Assembly (NCBI GenBank): GCA_035637115.1
Contig: DASPXV010000121.1
Location: 1-12,752, forward strand
From: JAICSD01 sp035637115
GTDB taxonomy: Bacteria > Acidobacteriota > Vicinamibacteria > Vicinamibacterales > 2-12-FULL-66-21
Reading direction: 5' to 3'
DNA length: 12,752 nucleotides
Part shown: positions 1-5,690 of the stretch, piece by piece
Numbering within the stretch: the stretch's first letter is position 1
How the letters are laid out: the number at the start of each line of letters is the position of its first letter
Position numbers and translations under genes: made by a program
The notes under the pieces: model-generated
Told to the model about the DNA's origin: nothing
Databases searched by the model: none
Seen by the model: only the letters and a program-made list of their open reading frames with translations

Positions 1-37
1 CATGCTGATCGAAAGCAATGATGGTAGTAGACTTCAT
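1..37 (-). CDS. IS110-like transposase, N-terminal fragment cut by window edge
   Basis: On the minus strand, ATG at 37-35 opens a frame reading MKSTTIIAFDQH before the window ends. A strong Shine-Dalgarno (GGAGG, plus-strand 47-51) lies nine bases upstream of the ATG. A GTG codon directly before the ATG (40-38) is an alternative start. From family knowledge, IS110 transposases begin with a short beta strand ending in the first catalytic Asp of a RuvC-like DEDD domain, and some members have a hydrophobic-Phe-Asp-Gln-His start like this one. The Asp at residue 10 would be that catalytic residue. Only 12 residues are visible, so the family call is a pattern match, not a proof. The folded upstream noncoding stretch of about 190 bases fits the IS110 group, whose guide RNA lies upstream of the transposase. 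The gene runs divergently from the TonB receptor. Confidence 0.5.
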   Translation of the reverse strand, partial: MKSTTIIAFDQH

Positions 38-40
38 CAC

Positions 41-124
41 GACCGACCTCCTTTGTATGCGGCTCTGCGTTGAACCCTCACACGGTCAGCGTAACCCGCG
101 TGAGATGCAAAGCCGAGGTCGGTC
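41..124 (-). other. Nested three-stem hairpin covering the transposase ribosome-binding site
   Basis: Three stems stack in one hairpin. The outer stem is a perfect 10-bp inverted repeat (41-50 gaccgacctc with 115-124 gaggtcggtc). The middle stem is 61-68 with 107-114, 8 bp with one G-U pair on the minus-strand RNA. The inner stem is 77-85 with 96-104, 9 bp with one G-U pair and a 10-base loop (86-95). Unpaired patches are 51-60 on one side, then an 8-by-2 internal loop (69-76 opposite 105-106). Most of the Shine-Dalgarno (47-51) lies in the outer stem, so the folded RNA should block translation of the transposase. Confidence 0.6.
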
Positions 125-169
125 TTTCCATATGGTCTAGGTCGCGATCGCTTATCGTAAGCGGTCCTT

Positions 170-203
170 CCGGCCCGGGTTGGTTTCCCCCAGCCCGGGC
201 CGG
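170..203. other. Strong GC-only hairpin, 10-bp stem
   Basis: The arms ccggcccggg (170-179) and cccgggccgg (194-203) are perfect inverted repeats around a 14-base loop, in which a further three pairs can form (TGG with CCA on the minus strand). There is no T-run after it in either direction, so it is not a classical intrinsic terminator. It would be the 5' stem-loop of the candidate bridge RNA. A competing 5-bp stem (201-205 with 213-217) overlaps its outer edge. Confidence 0.6.
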
Positions 204-230
204 CCTCTGTACGGCCGAGTTTTCCCGAGA

Positions 231-254
231 ATTAACTTTAGCGCTAAAGTTAAT
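231..254. promoter_or_regulatory. Perfect 24-bp palindrome, LacI-family-type operator (site 1)
   Basis: The arms attaacttta (231-240) and taaagttaat (245-254) surround gcgc, making a perfect 24-bp palindrome with a central CG step. LacI-family operators are typically even palindromes centred on CG with AT-rich flanks, so this family is the best guess for the binding protein. It ends at the start of the predicted -35 box of the receptor promoter. No LacI gene is in the window. Repression of the receptor until an inducing sugar is present is an inference. Confidence 0.6.
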
Positions 255-282
255 TGACTTTATCGGTAAAGGGAGTTAAAAG
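254..282 (+). promoter_or_regulatory. Predicted sigma70-type promoter of the TonB receptor gene
   Basis: TTGACT (254-259) matches the -35 consensus TTGACA at five of six bases. Sixteen bases later comes TTAAAA (276-281); TAAAAG (277-282) with a 17-base spacer is the other choice for the -10 box. Transcription would begin near 289 and leave a leader of about 30 bases before the receptor ATG at 318. Both predicted operators touch or overlap this promoter. Confidence 0.5.
257..272. promoter_or_regulatory. Second, imperfect operator copy (site 2)
   Basis: The core ctttatcggtaaag (258-271) repeats the arms of the upstream palindrome (cttta and taaag) around a central CG, with only the bases next to the CG breaking the symmetry. 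The centres of the two sites (242/243 and 264/265) are 22 bp apart, close to two helical turns, so two repressor dimers could bind the same face. Site 2 lies between the predicted -35 and -10 boxes, a classic repressing position. Confidence 0.5.
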
Positions 283-303
283 TCTGGCCTCACGGACACT
301 TTC

Positions 304-312
304 AGGGAGGAG
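304..312 (+). promoter_or_regulatory. Ribosome-binding site of the TonB receptor gene
   Basis: AGGGAGGAG lies five bases before the ATG at 318 and supports that start over later ones. Confidence 0.7.
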
Positions 313-317
313 CAGCC

Positions 318-3300
318 ATGGTGCGGGGAGGCAGCTGGCGGCGGACGGCGTTGGCGATCGGGGTGATCCTGGGTTTCTTCACCGCGCCCGCGTGGGCGCA
401 GGACACGGGGACGATATCGGGCACCGTTGTAGACGCGCAGGGGGCCGCGATACCGGGCGCGACCCTGACGCTGACCGATGAACGAACGGTAACGGCGCGC
501 ACGACCGTCTCTGACGGCCGCGGCGAGTTCGCGTTCCGCTCGGTGCCACCCGGCACTTACTCGCTCAAGGCGGAGCTCGCGGGCTTTCGCTCCTTCGAAA
601 AACGCAACAACGTGCTGAACGCGAGCAGCGCGCTCGACCTCGGAAAGATCACGCTGCCAATCGGCAACCTGACCGAAGTCATCACGGTCGAGTCCACCGG
701 CACGCATGTCGAGACGAAGAACAGCGACTACACGGGGCTGCTGACCGACAAACAGATCTCCCAGATCCAGACGAAGGGGCGCGACGTGATGTCGCTGCTC
801 CGACTGCTGCCCGGCGTCCGCTACGAGGACGACATCGAGGCGATGGGGGAGAGCTTCGGTTCGCAGGTGCCGAACGTCGGCGGCCAGCGGCGGGCGTGGA
901 ACCAGGTGACCGTCGACGGCTTGAACGGCAACGAGTTGAGCGGGACGAACCGCTTTGCGTCCGCCACGAACCTGGACGCGATCGCCGAGGTGAAGGTGAT
1001 GCTCGGCAGCTACAAGGCGGAAGACGGCCGGAGCGGCGGCTCGAACATCAAGGTCGTGACCAAGAGCGGCGGCAACCGGTATGCCGGCAGCGGCTACTAC
1101 TACGCACGCCGCAACCAGTGGAACGCCAATACCTGGGACAACAAGCGCAACCACCTCCCGACGCCGATCTACCACTACGACACCTACGGCGTGAGCGCCG
1201 GCGGCCCGCTGAAGATTCCTCGTCTCTTCAACGACACGAACGACAGGAAGCTGTTCTTCTTCTATTCGATGGAGAACCCGCAGGCGCGGCAGCCGGGCGG
1301 CGTGCGCAAGTACATGATGCCGACGGAGCTGGAGCGGCAGGGGGATTTCTCCCAGACGTTCGACTCGGGGGGCAAGTTGATCGTCATCAAGGATCCCCTG
1401 ACCGGCGCGGCCTTCCCCGGCAACGTCATCCCGAAGGACCGAATCAACTCGAACGCGCTCGCAATTATGAAGCTGATGCCGCTGCCTAACCGCACGGACC
1501 GTGCGGAGACGGCCGGCTTGTACAACTTCATCCGGCAGGAAACGCCCGAGAAGCCGCGTCTCAACAACGTGATGAAAGTCGACTGGCGGCGCACGGCCAA
1601 CGACAACTTCAACGTCGCGTTCAACAGCTTCATCTCCGTGCAGAGGGGATCCGAGATTACCGCGGGGCCTGAAAAATTCGGCTATCTCGCGGCGAAGTAC
1701 GACTTCGGCAACAACTTCGTCACCGCCGGCCATCATCACATCTTCGGCGCGAGTCTGGTCAACGAGGCGTACGGCGGCGTCCGCCGGCAGACCGAAGGCT
1801 TCGGCACCGCTACGGACGCGGATCTGCAGCGCATTCTCAGGAAAAATATGGGCTTCAACGTCGGGCAGTTCCATCCGGAGCTGAATCCACTCGGCGTGAT
1901 GCCGCTCCTCCTGTTTGGACTCGATAACAGCGGCGCCAGCGTGAGCAAGTCGCAATTCACCTACGATCAGCGGCTCGGCGAGACGGCGCACGACTGGCTG
2001 TCGTCGGCGACCGACACGCTGACGTGGCTGCGCGGCAACCATGCCGTCAAGACCGGTGCGTACCTCGAGTACATGCGCAACAACGAGGCGCGCGGCGGGC
2101 TCTGGATGGGACAGTTCGACTTCACGCGCAGCACCAGCAATCCGCTCGATACAAACTACGCGTACTCGAACCTGGAACTGGGCGTGTTCAAGCAGTATGA
2201 CGAGGTCGACAACTACCGCTCGACGCGCAATCGCCGGTGGGAAGCGGAGTGGTTCGCGCAGGACACATGGCGGCCGGGTTCGCGCCTGACGGTCGACTAC
2301 GGGATGCGATTCCTGTGGTACACGCCGTACTTCCAGGCGAACAAGCGCACGGCCGCGTTCGTTCCCGAGCGCTACGATCCGAGCAAGGCGCCGCGCCTCT
2401 ACTACCCTGCGGTCATCGGCGGGAAGCCGGTCGCGATCGACAAGGTGACGGGCCAGACGCTCGACCAGGTGTACGTCGGAACGTTCGTGCCTGGTACGGG
2501 CGTGCGGGGCAATGGCATGGTGACCGCCGACGATCGGGACTACCCGCGCGGATTCCGCAATCAGCGCGCGCCGGAGCTCGAGCCGCGTGCCGGCGTGGCC
2601 TACGACTTGCGCGGAAACAACAGGTCCAAGCTCCACGCGAGCGCCGGCGTGTACCACAACGCCGTGCTCGGCGGCGGGTCCCAGGGCAACCTGCAGGGTC
2701 CGCCGTACTTCAACCAGTCAACGATCTTCTATAACACGCTCGACAACTTCATGGTCCCTGGCGCGAGGCTGTCGGCCCGCGCGACTGCCGTCAACGGCCT
2801 GGAGCGTGACGCCGCCACGCCGGTCGCGTACCGCTTCTCCAGCGGCATCCAGCAGGACATCGGGTGGGGCACCGTGGTCGACGTGAGTTATGTCGGCGCC
2901 CTGAACCGCCATCTCGAGATGCAGACGAACATCAACTACATCCCCGACGGCGCGAAATTCGTCGATCTCCATCCCGAGAACATCGATCCGCGCACCGGCA
3001 AGGCGTTGCCGGACGATTTCCTGCGCCCGTATCGCGGCTACCAGGCGATCAACATCCGCGGCAACTGGGGGACCGCGAACTATAACTCGCTCCAGATCCA
3101 GGCCAACCGGCGCTACATCCATGGCTTGCAGTTCGGCGCCGCCTACACCTATGCGCGGGCGTTCGGCATCGGCGATGACGACCCGGCGACGGTGGCGCTC
3201 AACCGGCCGCTCCAGCAGTGGTACTACGGGCCAATCGGCCACAACCAGCGGCACAACCTGACCGTCAACTACACCTATGACCTGGTGCGAGGCCAGAACA

Positions 3301-3809
3301 TGCCTTGGCAGAATGCACTGGCGCGCGGCGTGCTCGGCAACTGGCAACTCTCGGGTGAGAACGCCTGGGTCAGCGGCGACTGGGAGAACATCGATCTGTC
3401 GACGAACGACAGCTTCGATTTCACCGGCGGCAGCGAGGGGGCGCGCGTCGTCATGACGGGGGATCCACGGCTGTCGCGCAGCGAGCGGACGCCGGATCAC
3501 TGGTTTGACACGTCGGTGTTCGCACGGCCGTCCGGACGAGGCGATTTCGGGAACGAAGGACGCGCCGTGATTCAGTTGCCGGGCATCAATAACTGGAACC
3601 TGGCGCTGTTCAAGAACTTCCCGTTCGGACGCCGCAACGTGCAGTTCCGCGCCGAGGCCTACAACGTGCTGAACGCTCTGCAGTTCAAGAACGTCGACCG
3701 CGCCGCCAAATTCGATGCGGCGGGCGTTCAGACCAACGTGAACTTCGGCAAGGTGAATTCCGCCCGCAACCCGCGTATCATTCAGGCGTCGCTGCGGTTC
3801 AGCTTCTGA
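318..3809 (+). CDS. Oar-like TonB-dependent outer-membrane receptor with carboxypeptidase-regulatory domain
   Basis: This 1163-residue protein should take up a large ligand, probably an oligosaccharide or peptide, across the outer membrane using energy from TonB. It starts with a signal peptide: basic residues up to about 9, a hydrophobic core (11-23), and cleavage expected after AWA at residue 27. A carboxypeptidase-regulatory-like beta-sandwich follows (about 30-115, starting TISGTVVDAQGAAIPGA). Next come a plug domain (about 120-250) and a long beta barrel full of aromatic, Asn- and Asp-rich strands. The protein ends in SLRFSF; a terminal Phe is the usual signal for barrel assembly. Length and domain order match the Oar-like receptors that are numerous in Acidobacteriota. 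The ATG at 318 has a strong ribosome-binding site, and paired operator-like palindromes lie over its promoter. The gene is convergent with the sugar operon. Its ligand cannot be told from sequence; a link to that operon's sugar is an inference. Confidence 0.92.
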   Translation: MVRGGSWRRTALAIGVILGFFTAPAWAQDTGTISGTVVDAQGAAIPGATLTLTDERTVTARTTVSDGRGEFAFRSVPPGTYSLKAELAGFRSFEKRNNVLNASSALDLGKITLPIGNLTEVITVESTGTHVETKNSDYTGLLTDKQISQIQTKGRDVMSLLRLLPGVRYEDDIEAMGESFGSQVPNVGGQRRAWNQVTVDGLNGNELSGTNRFASATNLDAIAEVKVMLGSYKAEDGRSGGSNIKVVTKSGGNRYAGSGYYYARRNQWNANTWDNKRNHLPTPIYHYDTYGVSAGGPLKIPRLFNDTNDRKLFFFYSMENPQARQPGGVRKYMMPTELERQGDFSQTFDSGGKLIVIKDPLTGAAFPGNVIPKDRINSNALAIMKLMPLPNRTDRAETAGLYNFIRQETPEKPRLNNVMKVDWRRTANDNFNVAFNSFISVQRGSEITAGPEKFGYLAAKYDFGNNFVTAGHHHIFGASLVNEAYGGVRRQTEGFGTATDADLQRILRKNMGFNVGQFHPELNPLGVMPLLLFGLDNSGASVSKSQFTYDQRLGETAHDWLSSATDTLTWLRGNHAVKTGAYLEYMRNNEARGGLWMGQFDFTRSTSNPLDTNYAYSNLELGVFKQYDEVDNYRSTRNRRWEAEWFAQDTWRPGSRLTVDYGMRFLWYTPYFQANKRTAAFVPERYDPSKAPRLYYPAVIGGKPVAIDKVTGQTLDQVYVGTFVPGTGVRGNGMVTADDRDYPRGFRNQRAPELEPRAGVAYDLRGNNRSKLHASAGVYHNAVLGGGSQGNLQGPPYFNQSTIFYNTLDNFMVPGARLSARATAVNGLERDAATPVAYRFSSGIQQDIGWGTVVDVSYVGALNRHLEMQTNINYIPDGAKFVDLHPENIDPRTGKALPDDFLRPYRGYQAINIRGNWGTANYNSLQIQANRRYIHGLQFGAAYTYARAFGIGDDDPATVALNRPLQQWYYGPIGHNQRHNLTVNYTYDLVRGQNMPWQNALARGVLGNWQLSGENAWVSGDWENIDLSTNDSFDFTGGSEGARVVMTGDPRLSRSERTPDHWFDTSVFARPSGRGDFGNEGRAVIQLPGINNWNLALFKNFPFGRRNVQFRAEAYNVLNALQFKNVDRAAKFDAAGVQTNVNFGKVNSARNPRIIQASLRFSF

Positions 3810-4238
3810 GGTTCCTGTTGCAACCGGTGGCCAAGCTGGATAGATTAAGCCGCTGAGAGTTCGTCACGCGGCGGCCCTCCCGGGCGCGCACCGCGTGAGC
3901 ACGAGTGGTTGCGGCGTCGCGGGGCGCAATTGCGCTACCGTCACTCCTCCCGACGCAGTTTCGCTGCGGCGCCGCCACCTTTTTTCCTTCGCTCGGTGGG
4001 CCCCTTTCACATTTCCCACCTCCCGCCTCCGCTCTGCATGCTGTCGTCCGAGCTACGGCGAGGCAGGCTGCTGCGCGCCGACAGCTCCAGCCGAAGGCTG
4101 TCTCGCCGAAGCGCACAGCGCGAAGGCGGACGCCGCGGGCTTGCGGCCGCAGGCGCTTTGTCAACTCCGCTCGCGTGGGCTCCTTCGCCGTAGTTCTGAC
4201 TGTGTCGGCTCCAGAAGTTTATCCCAGCCAATTACCGT
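3810..4238. other. Intergenic spacer between convergent genes, rich in inverted repeats
   Basis: No convincing gene is present: the short open frames overlap one another on both strands, and none has a recognisable product. Besides the hairpin at 3864-3898, it holds a perfect 12-bp palindrome gcgcaattgcgc (3924-3935) and a small hairpin (3954-3958 with 3964-3968) followed eleven bases later by six T (3980-3985). A pyrimidine-rich stretch (about 3976-4036) contains the inverted repeat 3995-4000 with 4015-4020. A compound hairpin (4056-4062 with 4102-4108) encloses 4080-4085 with 4097-4102. Such density suggests an interspersed repeat family or a structured RNA, but nothing identifies either. 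Confidence 0.4.
3864..3898 (+). terminator. Possible terminator hairpin downstream of the TonB receptor gene
   Basis: Perfect 8-bp arms tcacgcgg (3864-3871) and ccgcgtga (3891-3898) enclose a GC-rich 19-base loop that can form a second short stem (gccc 3874-3877 with gggc 3882-3885). It sits 55 bases after the receptor stop. No T-run follows, so it may be a factor-assisted terminator or just an mRNA-end stabilising hairpin. Confidence 0.35.
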
Positions 4239-4257
4239 CTACTGTTTACCGTTTACC
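4230..4257. repeat. Degenerate 7-bp tandem repeat, about four units
   Basis: Four consecutive heptamers read aattacc, gtctact, gtttacc, gtttacc, a degenerate GTYTACY pattern. On the minus strand the repeat encodes the last residues and stop codon of the flavin oxidoreductase gene and continues just past it. Confidence 0.5.
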
Positions 4258-5690
4258 TCGCCCTTCAGTTCTTTCAGGCGCACGGCGTGGGGATGTGCCT
4301 TGTAGAAATCGTCGAGTGGATAGCAGCCTGATACGAGTCCGAGCCGCGGCCCCGTGGTGCAGTCGCTGAACGTGCGGCAGACCTGCTTGCGCTGCATGGG
4401 CCGTCCCGCCAGCACGTCGGCGGGGAGCTCGGGATACGCCAGCACCATCCGTCCGAGGCCCACGAAGTCCGTCATCCCGTGACGGACGTTGTGTTGCGCG
4501 ACGTGTGGCAGCCACTCCTGTAGATAGGTGTACGCCGAGCCCACGATGGCCATCGATGGGAATCCCTTCTTGAGACGCGCCGTCGCGTCGATCTGGCGCG
4601 CCACACCGACGAGCGGGTCCTCAGGCGGCAGGTAGCCGTCGCTCGGCGGGAAGAGCGCCGGACGCTGCATGTGCGGGTTGTAATACGGGCTGCCCGCGGT
4701 CACGCAGACCCAGCGCACGCCGATGCGCTCGAGGATCGCGAGCAGTTCGCGCGCGTCCTGCAGCGCCGCGTCCATGTCTTCGCTGCGGCTGTCCAGCGGG
4801 CCGAACGCCGACAGCGGCCCCTCCTCCTCGGCGACGCCCACGCCCGCGTCGCTCTTTCTGAAGGGCCCCATGTCGAACGCGGAAAGGCGAACGACGATCC
4901 CGAGATCCGGCACGCTGGCGCGGATGCCGTCCACGATCGAGCGGAGAAACCGCGTGCGATTCTCAATCGATCCGCCGTAACGCCCCTCGCGCGAACGAGC
5001 GCTCAGGAGCTCGTGTCCGAGATAGCCGTGGCAGTGCTTCACGTCCACGAATGCGTAGCCGGAGTCGCGCGCGAGCCGTGCTGCGGACACGAACGTCTCG
5101 ACCAGCCGATCGAGATCGTCGTCCGTGAGCAGGCGCACGCCGCCGGGGAAGCGGCGATCGAGCTGCGGATGCGCGTAGGCCACCTGCGGCTCGGGAACGG
5201 ACTGCGTCGACGGGCGCGCGTAGCGGCCCGAATGCGTGAGCTGCAGGCCGACGGACAGATCGCCGTCGGCGTTGGCGCCGAAGTGATCGCGGTGCGCACG
5301 GACGAGCGTCTCGCGCAGCCCGGCGATCGCGCGCTGTGTGCGCGAGGTCAGCACGAGCTGATTCGGATTCGCGCGGCCGTCGTGTTGAACGGCGACGGCC
5401 TCTCCGCCCCAGATCAATTTCGCGCCGCTGATTCCGAATCGTCCCCACCGGCGAGTGGTCAGGTCGCTCGGCTCTCCGTCCGCCGTGCCGTCCCATCCCT
5501 CCATGGGAAGGATGCAGAAGCGATTGCCGGCGCGGATGCCGTCGAGTTCGAACGGACGCGCAAGCGGAGAGGCGTCCGGCGCATCGAGCGTGTCCTCGAA
5601 CGCGATCGACGCGCCGCAGGCGCGTAGATGGGCGCGGAACGCGTCGGCCGTCTTGAACGACGCGATGCGCGGATACGACGGCGCGCTCAC
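4239..5690 (-). CDS. Old Yellow Enzyme-family NADH:flavin oxidoreductase, FMN TIM barrel
   Basis: This 483-residue protein should be a cytoplasmic FMN enzyme that passes hydride to an unsaturated substrate. The barrel shows the family landmarks: QLTHSGRYARP (150-160), KHCHGYLGHELLS (218-230) with the paired His residues of the substrate pocket, YGGSIENRTRFL (238-249), and GLGRMVLAYPELP (411-423), the FMN phosphate-binding end. Near the C-terminus, Cys438, Cys444 and Cys456 (C-x5-C-x11-C) resemble the iron-sulfur motif of 2,4-dienoyl-CoA reductase-type enzymes (C-x2-C-x3-C-x11-C) but with one Cys missing. The FAD/NAD domain of those roughly 650-residue enzymes is absent. It begins with GTG, and this start overlaps the stop of the upstream oxidoreductase gene as GTGA, with no clear ribosome-binding site; expression by translational coupling is therefore likely. 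It is the last gene of the leftward operon, and its substrate is unknown. Confidence 0.85.
   Translation of the reverse strand: MSAPSYPRIASFKTADAFRAHLRACGASIAFEDTLDAPDASPLARPFELDGIRAGNRFCILPMEGWDGTADGEPSDLTTRRWGRFGISGAKLIWGGEAVAVQHDGRANPNQLVLTSRTQRAIAGLRETLVRAHRDHFGANADGDLSVGLQLTHSGRYARPSTQSVPEPQVAYAHPQLDRRFPGGVRLLTDDDLDRLVETFVSAARLARDSGYAFVDVKHCHGYLGHELLSARSREGRYGGSIENRTRFLRSIVDGIRASVPDLGIVVRLSAFDMGPFRKSDAGVGVAEEEGPLSAFGPLDSRSEDMDAALQDARELLAILERIGVRWVCVTAGSPYYNPHMQRPALFPPSDGYLPPEDPLVGVARQIDATARLKKGFPSMAIVGSAYTYLQEWLPHVAQHNVRHGMTDFVGLGRMVLAYPELPADVLAGRPMQRKQVCRTFSDCTTGPRLGLVSGCYPLDDFYKAHPHAVRLKELKGEVNGKQ

Larger units (their letters stand above)
41..203 (-). ncRNA. Candidate IS110 bridge RNA (seekRNA)
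   Basis: Read on the minus strand, this region folds into three hairpins in series just upstream of the transposase start. The first is a 10-bp GC-only stem (203-194 with 179-170). The second is a 6-bp stem (163-158 with 154-149) with a 3-base loop. The third is a long nested hairpin (124-41) with three stems separated by asymmetric internal loops. From family knowledge, IS110-group bridge RNAs are encoded in the left-end noncoding DNA on the transposase strand. They run to about 150-200 bases, start with a 5' stem-loop and carry guide sequences in internal loops. Position, strand, size and architecture all fit. The transcript ends given here are approximate, and guide pairing could not be tested because the other end of the element and its target are not visible. 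Confidence 0.4.
1..230 (-). mobile_element. Putative left end of an IS110-family insertion sequence
   Basis: This stretch contains the start of an IS110-like transposase and its long structured 5' noncoding region. IS110 elements usually have no long terminal inverted repeats, so the boundary cannot be read from one copy. The outer limit at about 230 is an estimate: it is where the GC-rich folded DNA gives way to the AT-rich operator and promoter DNA of the neighbouring receptor gene. No target-site duplication is expected for this family. The rest of the element lies outside the window. Confidence 0.4.

Noticed and set aside
276..2657. 793-residue open frame on the minus strand opposite the TonB receptor gene
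   Set aside because: It is an antisense shadow in high-GC DNA: rich in Arg, Val and Ala, no domain recognisable, and fully overlapped by a gene with clear family features and a good ribosome-binding site.
3954..3985. Intrinsic terminator with a six-T run
   Set aside because: The hairpin (3954-3968) is separated from the T-run by eleven bases, so it does not fit the usual stem-then-T layout.
4141..4210. Integron attC site
   Set aside because: Short fragments resembling core sites are present, but no properly spaced paired core sequences and no integrase or cassette were seen.
3905..4369. Several short open frames in the convergent spacer (both strands)
   Set aside because: They overlap in all frames, have no ribosome-binding site of note, and their products are Arg/Ser/Pro-rich with no domain.
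4671..5627. 318-residue plus-strand open frame
   Set aside because: It is antisense to the flavin oxidoreductase gene and shows no recognisable domain.
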